Below are positions 8,562 through 17,359 of a stretch of 64,000 bases of DNA, piece by piece. Made by a program: the position numbers and the translations under genes. The DNA is from Pectinatus haikarae (GTDB taxonomy: Bacteria; Bacillota; Negativicutes; Selenomonadales; Selenomonadaceae). How positions within the stretch are numbered: the first letter of the stretch is position 1; the number at the start of each line of letters is the position of its first letter. The notes beneath the pieces are model-generated. The model saw only the letters and a list, made by a program, of their open reading frames with translations, was not told the origin of the DNA and did not search any database. Where the stretch lies: assembly GCF_030813505.1 (NCBI RefSeq), contig NZ_JAUSUE010000004.1; one strand, 5' to 3'.

Positions 8562-9629
8562 ATGTTGAAATACCGTACAGGCATAAAAAATTTGCCTACC
8601 TATGATGTGGTTGAGCGTGACTGGAATATTAAGCTCAATGCCAATGAATGTAATATGAACCTGCCGCCCGTTGTGGAAGAGCGGGTTATGAGCGGCTTGT
8701 CAAGGCTTGCTTTTAATAGATATCCGAATACGGAGACTGAGTCCCTGGCCGAGCAGCTCGCGGGGGCATTTCATGTGCAGCGCGGCAATATACTTTTGGC
8801 CAATGGTTCCAGCGAGATTTTGGAAAAAATGTTTTTTTGCTTTGGCGGGCGCAATCATAAGGTAGTTTATCCCAGACCGTCTTTTTCAATGTATAAAATT
8901 TATGCGGATTTGAGCAATTCAATAAGCGTACCTTTTGATCTGGATGAAGAGTATCGTTTGAATGCGGGAAAATTTGTAGAAACAGTAAATACCAATAAGG
9001 CGCATCTGGCTGTGGTATGTGCACCGAACAATCCGACAGGCACGCATATTCCTCTGGAAGACATAGAGTATATAGCGCAAAATATCAGCTGTGCATTTGT
9101 GGTAGATGAAGCATATATAGAGTTTGATAAAAAATCAGCCACGGAAATACAGCACAAATATCCGCATATGATTGTGGCACGCACTTTCTCAAAAGCTTAC
9201 GGTCTGGCGGGGGCAAGAGTCGGTTATATGATAGCTGATAAGAAAATAACGGAAATGACAGGCAAAGTGTTTATGCCGTATCACTTGAATATCCTTTCGG
9301 CGGTGACGGCAGATATCGTTTATCAAATGAGACATGAATATGAACCGCGTATTGCGATGATGATCGCCGAGCGTGAACGCATGGCTCTGCAATTGAAGCA
9401 GATGGAAGGTATAAAAATTTATCCGTCCGCGACGAACTTTATTTTGATGAAATATGATAAGGCAGCTGCTTTGAACGAATATTTGATAAATATAGGTATA
9501 GGGGTGAGAAGCTTCGGCAATGCTCCTGGACTTGAGAATTGTATCCGCATTTCAGCAGGCCTGCGGGAAGAAAATGATACGTTTATGAAAATTGTCAAAG
9601 AATTTGTGGAAAATCACACTGAGGAGTGA
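8562..9629 (+). CDS. hisC: Histidinol-phosphate aminotransferase
   Basis: A 355-residue fold-type I PLP enzyme converting imidazole acetol-phosphate to histidinol-phosphate with glutamate. Visible motifs are LNANE near the N-terminus, APNNPTGT, VVDEAY, the lysine motif TFSKAYGLAGARVGY that forms the PLP Schiff base, and a late CIRISAG for substrate carboxylate binding. A GGAGGG site precedes the ATG. It follows hisG by only 21 bases, at the place where many related operons carry hisD. Confidence 0.95.
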   Translation: MLKYRTGIKNLPTYDVVERDWNIKLNANECNMNLPPVVEERVMSGLSRLAFNRYPNTETESLAEQLAGAFHVQRGNILLANGSSEILEKMFFCFGGRNHKVVYPRPSFSMYKIYADLSNSISVPFDLDEEYRLNAGKFVETVNTNKAHLAVVCAPNNPTGTHIPLEDIEYIAQNISCAFVVDEAYIEFDKKSATEIQHKYPHMIVARTFSKAYGLAGARVGYMIADKKITEMTGKVFMPYHLNILSAVTADIVYQMRHEYEPRIAMMIAERERMALQLKQMEGIKIYPSATNFILMKYDKAAALNEYLINIGIGVRSFGNAPGLENCIRISAGLREENDTFMKIVKEFVENHTEE

Positions 9630-9633
9630 GCAT

Positions 9634-10218
9634 ATGCGCCAATTTACTATAGAACGCCGGACTCTGGAAACCTCTATAAAAACCACGATCAATCTTGATG
9701 GCACGGGCAAAGCCGCTGTCGATACAAAAATCGGTTTTTTTGATCATATGCTGACACTGCTGGCTGTGCATGGGCTGATAGATCTGAACGTGACATGCGA
9801 TGGCGATATAGAAGTGGATGGACATCATACTGTAGAGGATATAGGCATTGCCATGGGGGATGCGTTTTTCAGTGCTGTCGGCGATAAAAAAGGGATCAAA
9901 AGATATGGTACCTTTTATATTCCGATGGACGAGGTACTGGCCATGGTATCTCTTGATATAAGCAACAGGCCGTTTTTGGTTTTTGAGGCGGGAGAATTGG
10001 CACCGATGATCGGCTCTTTTGATACGCAGCTGGCAGAAGAATTTTTTCGGGCATTTGCTTTTCATGCAGGAATAACGCTGCATATAAAGGTATTGTACGG
10101 AAAAAATTCGCATCACAAAATTGAGGCGATATTCAAGGCACTCGGACATGCATTGCGGGAAGCAGTGGAAAAAGATCCTCGAGTGGACGGTATACCAAGC
10201 AGCAAGGGGGTCCTGTAA
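9634..10218 (+). CDS. hisB: Imidazoleglycerol-phosphate dehydratase
   Basis: A 194-residue monofunctional IGPD that dehydrates imidazole glycerol phosphate to imidazole acetol phosphate. The two manganese-binding histidine motifs are visible: FFDHML and DGHHTVEDIGI in the first half-repeat, and FRAFAFHAGI and KNSHHKIEAIFKALG in the second. There is no fused phosphatase domain. The ATG at 9634 follows GAGGAG four bases after the hisC stop. The next gene starts immediately after the stop. Confidence 0.96.
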   Translation: MRQFTIERRTLETSIKTTINLDGTGKAAVDTKIGFFDHMLTLLAVHGLIDLNVTCDGDIEVDGHHTVEDIGIAMGDAFFSAVGDKKGIKRYGTFYIPMDEVLAMVSLDISNRPFLVFEAGELAPMIGSFDTQLAEEFFRAFAFHAGITLHIKVLYGKNSHHKIEAIFKALGHALREAVEKDPRVDGIPSSKGVL

Positions 10219-10219
10219 T

Positions 10220-10819
10220 ATGATCGCAATAGTGGATTATGGACGCGGCAATTTGTTCAGTGTACAGAAGGCTTTTGCTTTTTTAGGTGCAGAGGCACGT
10301 ATAACGGACAGTCACAAAGAAATAGAAAAAGCAGACAAAGTGGTTTTACCGGGAGTCGGAGCTTTCGGTGACTGTATGGATACGCTGTCGAAAACAGGGC
10401 TTGTCCCTGTGCTGCATGAAGCAGCAAAAAGCAAACCTTTTTTGGGAATATGTCTTGGTTTGCAATTGCTGTTCGAGGGCAGCGAAGAAAATCCGGGAGT
10501 AAGAGGACTGGGGATTTTCAAAGGCATGGTGAAAAAAATAAATGCACCTGAACTTAAGATACCGCATATGGGCTGGAACAACATTTTTGCAAGAGACGGG
10601 ATGCAGCTGCTGAAGAATCTTCCTGAACGCCCCTATGTTTATTTTGTGCATAGTTATCATGCGGTTCCCGACGATCAGTCACTGGTAATCGCGTGGACAG
10701 AATATGGTGAAAAAGTAACTGCGGCAGTGGGGAATGGTTTTGTTTGGGCGACTCAATTTCATCCGGAAAAATCGGGAGAAGTAGGGATGCAAATTTTAAG
10801 AAATTTTGTTATGCTATAA
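10220..10819 (+). CDS. hisH: Imidazole glycerol phosphate synthase, glutaminase subunit
   Basis: A 199-residue class I glutamine amidotransferase that supplies ammonia to HisF. The triad is visible: the nucleophile Cys in GICLGLQLLFE, and His and Glu in FHPEKSG; the PGVGAFGDC oxyanion loop is also present. The ATG at 10220 follows AAGGGGG within the end of hisB. HisF lies three genes downstream with hisA and a thioredoxin-fold gene between them. Confidence 0.95.
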   Translation: MIAIVDYGRGNLFSVQKAFAFLGAEARITDSHKEIEKADKVVLPGVGAFGDCMDTLSKTGLVPVLHEAAKSKPFLGICLGLQLLFEGSEENPGVRGLGIFKGMVKKINAPELKIPHMGWNNIFARDGMQLLKNLPERPYVYFVHSYHAVPDDQSLVIAWTEYGEKVTAAVGNGFVWATQFHPEKSGEVGMQILRNFVML

Positions 10820-10820
10820 T
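10812..10820 (+). promoter_or_regulatory. Possible internal extended -10 promoter
   Basis: TGCTATAAT at 10812-10820 is a perfect extended -10 element straddling the hisH stop codon, 42 bases before the next gene. No good -35 is visible. It could give extra transcription of the thioredoxin-fold gene and hisAFI. Confidence 0.3.
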
Positions 10821-10862
10821 AAAGATAAATAGAAAATAAAATATTTAAGGGAGGTATTATCT

Positions 10863-11396
10863 ATGTCTGATATTTATGAAATAAAGGGACGTGAAGATGC
10901 GGGGAAGTTGGAAGTTTTTTTTGATTATGCTTGTCCCTACTGCTATCGCGGCCATAAAAATCTGATGGAGCTTATGAAAAAGTACCCGAAACTGGATATC
11001 ATATGGCGTCCATGCGAAGCCCATCCTCGTCCGGAAGAGCACGGTGTGCACAGTGATCTGGCTATTTGCGGCATGTATTTTGTATTGGCGCATGCGGGTG
11101 ACTTGATGAAATATCATAAATTGGCATTTGAAGCGACCTTTGAACATCATAAAGATATTTCGGATATTGCGGTTTTAAGCGATATAGCAGAACAATGTTC
11201 AGTAGATAAAAAAGAATTTACCGAAGCATTGACACAAGGGCTTTATCAAGATCTGGTGACACAGGGAAATATATATGCATGGTCAGAAAAGGAATTTGAC
11301 GCGGTGCCGAGTTATGCCAGGGGCATGGCAAAAATAGGTTCGGGGAATGGTGTAATGGTAACAATAGAAGAATTGGAAAAATTTATTCAGGATTGA
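10863..11396 (+). CDS. DsbA/FrnE-like thioredoxin-fold protein
   Basis: A 177-residue DSBA-like oxidoreductase of the FrnE/2-hydroxychromene isomerase type. The redox motif CPYC follows VFFDYA near residue 25, with a helical insertion containing HPRPEEHG and a C-terminal NGVMVT segment where the cis-proline usually lies (here V precedes T, so the cis-Pro may be missing). No signal peptide is present, so it is cytosolic. A strong AAGGGAGGT site precedes the ATG. It interrupts the order hisH-hisA. A role in histidine synthesis is not indicated by sequence; the placement may reflect shared expression. Confidence 0.78.
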   Translation: MSDIYEIKGREDAGKLEVFFDYACPYCYRGHKNLMELMKKYPKLDIIWRPCEAHPRPEEHGVHSDLAICGMYFVLAHAGDLMKYHKLAFEATFEHHKDISDIAVLSDIAEQCSVDKKEFTEALTQGLYQDLVTQGNIYAWSEKEFDAVPSYARGMAKIGSGNGVMVTIEELEKFIQD

Positions 11397-11465
11397 TAAC
11401 CATGTACGGCGGGAACATTTGCCAAATAAACAGATTATGGATATAGGGATTGTGAGGTTATATTT

Positions 11466-12194
11466 ATGTTGATTTTGCCGGCTATTGATATAAGGGGCGG
11501 AAAATGTGTGCGCCTTTTTAAGGGGGATTTTACCAGAGAAACAATATTTTCTGAGCAGCCTGTCCAAACTGCCCAAAAATGGGCTGATATGGGAGCTAAA
11601 TATCTTCATATCGTTGATTTGGACGGTGCTCTGGCCGGTGTATCAAAAAACTTACCGGTAATAAAGCAGATTGTCGATACTACTGATATTCCGGTAGAAC
11701 TGGGCGGCGGTATACGTACGATTGACAATATAGAAAGTATTTTGCAGATAGGAGTAAGCCGTGTCATTCTGGGATCGGCAGCAGTGCAGAATCCGCAGCT
11801 GGTAACGGATGCATGCAGGTTATTTGGCGACAGGATAGCAGTCGGCATTGATGCAAAGGATGGGATCGTAGCGGTTGAGGGCTGGGGCGTATCGGGAAAT
11901 GTGCATGCTGTTGAACTGGCAAGGAGAATGGCACTGGCGGGTGTAAAAAATATAATTTATACTGATATTTCCAGGGACGGGACATTATTGGGAATAAATG
12001 TGCAGGCAACCGCAAATTTAGCTAAGAGCAGCAGGGTAAATGTGATTGCTTCCGGGGGGTTGTCTTCTCTGGATGAAATCGGCGAACTGAAAAAATATGA
12101 GAAAGACGGTATTGTTGGCATTATTGCCGGTAAAGCCATCTATACCGGTGCTCTTGATCTGAAGGCCGCAATAGAAATTGCCGAGGGTGAATAA
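11466..12194 (+). CDS. hisA: ProFAR isomerase
   Basis: A 242-residue (beta/alpha)8 isomerase that opens the ribose of ProFAR to PRFAR. The internally duplicated half-barrel is clear, with catalytic Asp in LPAIDIRGG and the second in YTDISRDGT, and phosphate-binding GGGIRT and ASGGLSS loops. Length and motifs match HisA and not the related HisF, which follows two bases later. A GTGAGGT site precedes the ATG. Confidence 0.96.
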   Translation: MLILPAIDIRGGKCVRLFKGDFTRETIFSEQPVQTAQKWADMGAKYLHIVDLDGALAGVSKNLPVIKQIVDTTDIPVELGGGIRTIDNIESILQIGVSRVILGSAAVQNPQLVTDACRLFGDRIAVGIDAKDGIVAVEGWGVSGNVHAVELARRMALAGVKNIIYTDISRDGTLLGINVQATANLAKSSRVNVIASGGLSSLDEIGELKKYEKDGIVGIIAGKAIYTGALDLKAAIEIAEGE

Positions 12195-12196
12195 AA

Positions 12197-12955
12197 ATGT
12201 ATACAAAAAGGATTATTCCCTGCCTGGATGTGAAAGCGGGGCGTGTTGTAAAAGGAACGAATTTTGTTTCTTTGCGCGATGCCGGTGATCCGGTAGAAAT
12301 GGCATGTCTTTATGATAAGGAATGTGCAGATGAATTGGTATTTTTGGATATTACTGCTTCCAATGAAAAACGCGATACTATGGTGGAAGTTGCGTCCGGC
12401 TGTGCATCACAGGTATTCATCCCATTTACGGTGGGCGGAGGAATACGTTCCACAGATGATATGCGGAACATGCTCAAAGCAGGTGCTGATAAAATATCCC
12501 TTAATACGGCTGCAGTTACAGACCCGGCACTGATAAGCGAAGGAGCGGTAAAATTCGGCAATCAATGCGTTGTGCTGGCGGTAGATGCCAAAAGGGACGG
12601 TGAAGATTCCTGGGAAGTTTATATAAATGGAGGGCGCACACCGACAGGACTCGATTGTCTGGAATGGGTGAAAAAAGCGGTTTCTCTCGGTGCCGGTGAA
12701 ATACTGCTGACCAGTATGGATGCTGACGGAACGAAAAACGGATATGATATAGCTCTGACACGGGCTGTATCGGAAGCGGTATCGGTTCCTGTCATTGCAT
12801 CAGGCGGGGCAGGAGAATTGTCGCACTTTTACGATGTATTGACAGAGGGGAAAGCCGATGCTGTGTTGGCGGCTTCGGTATTCCACTATGGCAGGTTTCG
12901 CATTCGTCAGGTGAAGGAATATCTGTTGTCACGGGGTGTGGAGGTAAGATTATGA
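12197..12955 (+). CDS. hisF: Imidazole glycerol phosphate synthase, cyclase subunit
   Basis: A 252-residue (beta/alpha)8 cyclase that uses ammonia from HisH to form imidazole glycerol phosphate and AICAR. Catalytic aspartates are visible in IIPCLDVKAGRVVKG and in SMDADGTKNGYD. Phosphate loops are VGGGIRS and ASGGAGE. The start is two bases after the hisA stop and the stop overlaps hisIE by ATGA, so the last three his genes are translationally coupled. Confidence 0.97.
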   Translation: MYTKRIIPCLDVKAGRVVKGTNFVSLRDAGDPVEMACLYDKECADELVFLDITASNEKRDTMVEVASGCASQVFIPFTVGGGIRSTDDMRNMLKAGADKISLNTAAVTDPALISEGAVKFGNQCVVLAVDAKRDGEDSWEVYINGGRTPTGLDCLEWVKKAVSLGAGEILLTSMDADGTKNGYDIALTRAVSEAVSVPVIASGGAGELSHFYDVLTEGKADAVLAASVFHYGRFRIRQVKEYLLSRGVEVRL

Positions 12956-13665
12956 TTGATATAGATAAAGTGAAATTTGACGAACAGGGATTAGTACCGG
13001 CTGTGATTCAGGAAATAGATAACGATCAGGTATTGATGCTGGCGTATATGAATGAAGAATCGCTGAAAAAAACACTGTCTACCGGTTATACCTGGTTTTT
13101 CAGCCGCAGCCGGCAAGAACTCTGGAATAAAGGCGAAACTTCCGGCAATAAGCAGAAGATAGAAGAGATATTTTATGACTGTGACGGTGATACCCTTTTA
13201 GTAAGAGTACATCAAACAGGATGCGCCTGTCATACAGGGACATACACATGTTTCAGCGGCAGACGGCTGGGTTCTTCTAATAAAGAAATAGCTGTTCTCC
13301 GGGAGAAAGAGCAGCACTCGGCAAGCCTGACAAAAGTGCTTAACGAGTTATACGCTGTAATTCAGGACAGGAAAATACATCCTGTCGAGGGTTCATATAC
13401 GAATTATTTGTTAAGACACGGACAAGATAAAATACTCAAAAAATTGGGTGAAGAAGCAGTAGAAACGATCATAGCATCCAAGAATAATGATAGGAAAGAA
13501 ATACTTTATGAAATGGGAGATCTTTGGTATCATTGTCTGGTTGCACTGGCCTACCATAATATAGCACCGGAAGAACTGCTCGGGGAACTTTTAGGGCGGC
13601 GCAGCGGTGGTGGTGAATATCATAGTTTTATTGATCCTGATGATTTGGATCCGGAAGAGCAATGA
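12952..13665 (+). CDS. hisIE: Bifunctional phosphoribosyl-AMP cyclohydrolase / phosphoribosyl-ATP pyrophosphatase
   Basis: A 237-residue fusion. The N-terminal HisI domain (about residues 1-110) carries the zinc and magnesium motifs YDCDGDTLLVRV and QTGCACHTG. The C-terminal HisE domain (about 120-235) carries KLGEEAVETIIASKN and the ExxD-type motif EMGDLWYHCLVAL of the MazG-like fold. The two domains catalyse steps 2 and 3 of the pathway. It is the last recognised his gene; hisD and a histidinol-phosphate phosphatase are not in this operon. Confidence 0.96.
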   Translation: MIDIDKVKFDEQGLVPAVIQEIDNDQVLMLAYMNEESLKKTLSTGYTWFFSRSRQELWNKGETSGNKQKIEEIFYDCDGDTLLVRVHQTGCACHTGTYTCFSGRRLGSSNKEIAVLREKEQHSASLTKVLNELYAVIQDRKIHPVEGSYTNYLLRHGQDKILKKLGEEAVETIIASKNNDRKEILYEMGDLWYHCLVALAYHNIAPEELLGELLGRRSGGGEYHSFIDPDDLDPEEQ

Positions 13666-13727
13666 GAATGCCGATGGGTATTGCTGTTTATAGAAAATAA
13701 TATTTTGCGTAATCTATGGAGGAAAAT

Positions 13728-14447
13728 ATGGAAGATGTAAAATGTGCAAAGGAATTTTTACAGGAATCTTCATGGCAAAAAGGCAAAGGGAAGAAACAGA
13801 CCGGCAGGCCGCTTCTTGAACTGCCGGCCGCTGAGGGCGAGGCAGTGATCATATTGCCGGAACCGGATATGCTGGAAGATCATACTGTGAATTTTCTTGA
13901 AATGATAGAACTTAGGGCAACTATTCGCCAATATAGTAAAGAGTCGCTTTCCCTGAAAGAATTGTCATATCTTCTTTGGTGTACGCAGGGCGTCAAAATG
14001 GCCAATGAGAATTTTACATTGCGCACGGTCCCCTCGGCGGGAGCGAGCCATTCTCTGGAAACATATATTCTTGTAAACAATGTGGAGGGCCTGGAAGCCG
14101 GTGTATATCGCTTTTTGGCTGTTGAACACAGCTTGGTCAAAGTGGATGCAGACAGGGACGCTGTCAGCAATTGTTTTTCTACCTTCAAGGTTGTTCTTAA
14201 CAGTGCCGTTACTTTTATATGGAGTACAGTCATTGAAAGAGTTGCCTGCCGTTATGGCTCGAGGGGATATAGGTATGCATTTTTGGATGCAGGGCATGTG
14301 TGCCAGAATATTTATCTTGCGGCACAAACTATAAAAGCAGGCGTGTGCGCGCTTGGAGCTTTCGATGATGAGCAGATAAATGAAGAGCTGGCTCTGCCGA
14401 AAGATGAACAGTTTGTTGTTTATGGCGCCGCCGTGGGCAAGATATAA
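13728..14447 (+). CDS. SagB-type nitroreductase-family dehydrogenase
   Basis: A 239-residue FMN-dependent nitroreductase-fold protein. SagB-type features are ELRATIRQYS at the start of the domain (about residue 65), LSYLLWCTQGV, PSAGASHSLETY and a late AGHVCQNIYLAAQTI helix. Family members oxidise azolines in peptide natural products, but many chromosomal copies stand alone, as here, with no precursor peptide or cyclodehydratase nearby, so its substrate is unknown. The ATG at 13728 is used because GGAGGA lies 5 bases upstream; the ATG at 13716 is part of that site. It is probably the last gene of the his transcript, ending just before a strong terminator. Confidence 0.8.
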   Translation: MEDVKCAKEFLQESSWQKGKGKKQTGRPLLELPAAEGEAVIILPEPDMLEDHTVNFLEMIELRATIRQYSKESLSLKELSYLLWCTQGVKMANENFTLRTVPSAGASHSLETYILVNNVEGLEAGVYRFLAVEHSLVKVDADRDAVSNCFSTFKVVLNSAVTFIWSTVIERVACRYGSRGYRYAFLDAGHVCQNIYLAAQTIKAGVCALGAFDDEQINEELALPKDEQFVVYGAAVGKI

Positions 14448-14467
14448 ATGTAAATGATATATAAAAT

Positions 14468-14514
14468 AAAAAGCTGCCGTACTGCATTGTTTTCTGCAGT
14501 ACGGCAGCTTTTTG
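14468..14514. terminator. Bidirectional terminator between nitroreductase and amidase genes
   Basis: A perfect 19-bp stem (14468-14486 against 14495-14513, core AGCTGCCGTACTGCA) with an 8-base loop. It ends in TTTTT on the plus strand and, because the left arm starts with AAAAA, in a T run on the minus strand too. It serves the convergent genes on either side. Confidence 0.92.
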
Positions 14515-14523
14515 TTTAAGTGC

Positions 14524-15642
14524 TCATGATCCAGCGGATGAAAAAAATTTATTGATTCCATTGTAAATACCGGCAGCAAATTTATCAGTACCGCTGTCAG
14601 AAGTCAGCAATGCCTGCTCGGTAGGATTTGATATAAAGGCGGCTTCGATAAGGACTGCAGGCATATCAGTATGTTTGATCACATAAAAATTGGCTGTTTT
14701 TGTGCCTCTGTCCGGAGTATTTAAATTATCGATAATGCCGCGGCGAAGATATTCGGCAAGGCGTTCACTCAGGCCGCTTCCATTTTCATAATAGTAAGTG
14801 GAGGTGCCATTGGCAGATGTATCGGTAAAAGAATCGTTATGAATACTGATAAATATGTCGGCACCGGCTTTGTTGGCTATATCGCATCGAGCCTGCAATT
14901 CTGCAACATCACTTGCGGTGGGCGCAGCGACGGAGGTATCTGTGGTTCTGGTCATTATGACCGTGGCACCGGCGTCTTCCAGCATTTTTTTCAATTTTAA
15001 ACCTATCCGCAGCGTAGAATCTTTTTCTTTTGCGCCATTGTAGCCTACTGCACCGGAATCATTGCCGCCGTGTCCGGGGTCGATGGCTATCTTTTTGCCT
15101 TTTATCCCCGGTGAAGTAAATATATCAGCAGTTGTATTGGAAGGGATTACAGATGTTGAGGCAGAAGACGCGGTTTTTGCGGACGAGGTTTGGGAATGTT
15201 CCTTAAGCCTGCCAAAATCCATTACGACACGATACGGAACGCTGCCGGCAGATAAGGAAAAAACATCATATGAATCACGTTTGAGAGAAGTATTGATAAC
15301 TATGCGGACAGTATCATGAGAAAACTGAGCTACACGGATATTGCGGATATTTTTATTGGCTACTGTAAATTCTTTTTTTACAGATGGGGTGATCCACGCA
15401 CCTTTCAGATCTATGACAATACGATCAGGAGAAGACAAACCAAAGGATTCATAATCAATTTCCTTATCTGCATCGGCAACAAGCCGTACTTTGCCATTGG
15501 CAGAACTTATACGGATATCGGTGATCTTCGCCAGAGAGGACGCAGCAGCAGTAAAATTGCCCGCTCTGGCGGTTTGAGGCAAAGACAGAAAAAAACTGAA
15601 TAAAAATATATTGATCAAGAAAAAAGATAATATTCTGGGCAA
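14524..15642 (-). CDS. N-acetylmuramoyl-L-alanine amidase with AMIN domain
   Basis: A 372-residue exported cell-wall hydrolase. It starts with a signal peptide (hydrophobic residues 5-22, cleavage near TARAG), followed by an AMIN domain (about 38-145) that binds peptidoglycan, a Ser/Thr-rich linker (about 150-178) and an Amidase_3 domain (about 185-370). Zinc ligands are visible in IDPGHGGNDSG, the KEKDST Glu, and SIHNDS, and the catalytic Glu in VLIEAAFISN. This is the AmiC-type arrangement used for daughter-cell separation in diderms. Translation starts at a TTG preceded by GGGAGGGAG; no ATG is nearby in frame. Confidence 0.93.
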   Translation of the reverse strand: MPRILSFFLINIFLFSFFLSLPQTARAGNFTAAASSLAKITDIRISSANGKVRLVADADKEIDYESFGLSSPDRIVIDLKGAWITPSVKKEFTVANKNIRNIRVAQFSHDTVRIVINTSLKRDSYDVFSLSAGSVPYRVVMDFGRLKEHSQTSSAKTASSASTSVIPSNTTADIFTSPGIKGKKIAIDPGHGGNDSGAVGYNGAKEKDSTLRIGLKLKKMLEDAGATVIMTRTTDTSVAAPTASDVAELQARCDIANKAGADIFISIHNDSFTDTSANGTSTYYYENGSGLSERLAEYLRRGIIDNLNTPDRGTKTANFYVIKHTDMPAVLIEAAFISNPTEQALLTSDSGTDKFAAGIYNGINKFFSSAGS

Positions 15643-16071
15643 AAAAACTCCCTCCCGCTATGTTGGAATATCGCATATAAAAATTGGCCGCATAATAGTT
15701 TAAGTTTGTAAAAAATCAGCAATAAGACAGCTGATGATCAAGCAGGTAATAAACAAGTGATTTTTCAAAGTAAAGCAGAGCACTATTAATATTATATATA
15801 TTATTACATTCTAATATTCTACAACAAAAATTTGAAAAAGACAAAATAAAAATCTATTACTTGATATATGCCATTGCCAATGTATATAATAGATGACAGA
15901 TGCAATGATAATTTTGCGCTCGTGCAATCCGGTCCGGCTGATTTAATGCAATGATTGGCAGGACTGAGGATTCATATAACGAATAATAATAAAGAAAAAG
16001 CATTAAAAATGTGACGGAATCAGAGATATTGTCGTGTATGGCTGGCCCATGATAATAAAGGGGGGATCTTT
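15643..16071. other. Divergent intergenic region, amidase / FtsZ-like gene
   Basis: A 429-base AT-rich gap between two divergently read genes. The only clear element is the plus-strand promoter at 15861-15890. A stretch of alternating A/T at 15785-15825 may hold the amidase promoter, but no box pair is convincing. No open reading frame with a ribosome binding site was seen. Confidence 0.6.
15861..15890 (+). promoter_or_regulatory. Promoter of the FtsZ-like gene
   Basis: TTGATA (15861-15866), 18-base spacer, TATAAT (15885-15890). It lies 182 bases before the TTG start, so the transcript would carry a leader of about 175 bases in which no riboswitch was recognised. Confidence 0.6.
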
Positions 16072-17199
16072 TTGCAAAGGGAAGATATACGGGGAACAAT
16101 TGTCAATATAAAAATTATCGGTATCGGTGGCGGCGGCAACAGTGTGCTGAAACGCATAGCAGATGAGGAACATTCGGGGATGGATCTTATTGCTGTAAAT
16201 ACGGATAAAAAACAGCTGCAGACTTTGGCGCAGAAAAGCATCAGCCTTTTCCAAATAGGTGAAAATGTAACGCGCGGGCTCGGCAGCGGCGGTAAGGTGG
16301 CATTGGGGCAGACGGCTGCTGTCAATGACGAATCGCTTATAAGGGATTCGTTGACCGGAGCTGATATGATTTTCATTACGGCGGGAATGGGCGGGGGGAC
16401 CGGCACCGGAGCGGCACCGGTAATTGCTGAAATTGCTCATTCTATGGGAATCCTTACTATCGGTGTATTTACAATACCGTTTTCGTTCGAAGGTTCACGC
16501 AAAAGGAAAACAGCTATGGCCGGTGTGGAAGCCATGCGACCCTTTCTTGATGCATTGATCGTCATTCAGAATGATAAATTGCTCGAATTGCATGGGACTA
16601 ATAAGCATATGTCGCTGCTGAATGCCTTTCATATGGTGGATAGTGTTTTAAAACAGGCCATCCGCTGTGTGTCGGAGTTGATTTTGACGGTTGGCGTTAT
16701 AAATGTCGATTTTGCAGATGTTAAGTCTATTTTCAAGCAAAATGGCAATTCAGAAGCTCTTTTGGGCATAGGAGAAGGCAGCGGAGCGGTAAATGCTGTC
16801 AAAATGGCTGTAGAAAGTCCCTTGATAGAGCGCTCTGTAAATGGGGCCAGAGGTATTGTTTTAAATATAACCGGCGATGAAACGTTAAGCCTTTTTGAAG
16901 TAAATGAAGCCACCAAGTTTATTTATGAGAATACAAGTTCCGATGTTAACATAATATTGGGTACAGTTATAGATAAAAGTTTGGCAGGGAAAGTCAGAGC
17001 CACGATTATCGCAACTGATTTTGTGGATGACAAGATTGCGGCACCCGCGAAAAAAGAGGAGGCCGCCAGCGAAAATCCTTCATCGGCTCCGGATTTGCCT
17101 GTTTTTATGCAGAAGACTGATTCAACTGCGGGCTCAGATAAAAATTTGGGCAGATTGATTTTTGATATAGAAAAAATAGATAAAAAAAAGGATATATGA
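16072..17199 (+). CDS. FtsZ-family tubulin-like GTPase, divergent stand-alone copy
   Basis: A 375-residue FtsZ homologue. The GTP-binding signature GGGTGTG is at residues 107-113, and the N-terminal GGGGNSV loop is intact. The T7 synergy loop reads NVDFAD with both catalytic aspartates (Asp213, Asp216), so it should polymerise and hydrolyse GTP. A linker (about 315-345) leads to DLPVFMQK, resembling the conserved C-terminal peptide, but about 25 further residues ending in a lysine-rich tail follow, unlike housekeeping FtsZ. It stands alone with its own promoter and terminator, without ftsA or other division genes, which suggests a second, specialised FtsZ. The TTG start follows AAGGGGGG at about 16059-16065. 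Confidence 0.85.
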   Translation: MQREDIRGTIVNIKIIGIGGGGNSVLKRIADEEHSGMDLIAVNTDKKQLQTLAQKSISLFQIGENVTRGLGSGGKVALGQTAAVNDESLIRDSLTGADMIFITAGMGGGTGTGAAPVIAEIAHSMGILTIGVFTIPFSFEGSRKRKTAMAGVEAMRPFLDALIVIQNDKLLELHGTNKHMSLLNAFHMVDSVLKQAIRCVSELILTVGVINVDFADVKSIFKQNGNSEALLGIGEGSGAVNAVKMAVESPLIERSVNGARGIVLNITGDETLSLFEVNEATKFIYENTSSDVNIILGTVIDKSLAGKVRATIIATDFVDDKIAAPAKKEEAASENPSSAPDLPVFMQKTDSTAGSDKNLGRLIFDIEKIDKKKDI

Positions 17200-17235
17200 T
17201 TCTGACGGCAGAAAAATTTTTTCTGCCGCGCAGAT

Positions 17236-17290
17236 AAAAAGACCTTGGCAGCACAGTGATTTATTATCACTATTTTGCCAAGGTCTTTTT
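17236..17290. terminator. Bidirectional terminator after the FtsZ-like gene
   Basis: A 15-bp perfect outer stem (AAAAAGACCTTGGCA at 17236-17250 against 17276-17290) enclosing an inner AGTGAT/ATCACT stem. Both flanks give T runs. Just upstream, 17206-17228 is a second perfect palindrome (CGGCAGAAAAA with one central base). The H-NOX gene ends convergently at 17360. Confidence 0.85.
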
Positions 17291-17359
17291 AGTTTTGAGG
17301 TGTAAGGTGAAAAGCATATGTTGGAAATTTGTTCATTACAGAAAATTTAGGTATTATAG

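Noticed and set aside
9595..10149. Long minus-strand open frame opposite hisB
   Set aside because: It is the antisense shadow of hisB, with no start signal and no recognisable protein. The same holds for other long antisense frames such as 3253-3762 and 29078-29590.
13728..14447. Azoline-containing peptide natural product cluster suggested by the SagB-like gene
   Set aside because: No precursor peptide, YcaO cyclodehydratase or dedicated exporter is nearby; the gene looks like the end of the his transcript.
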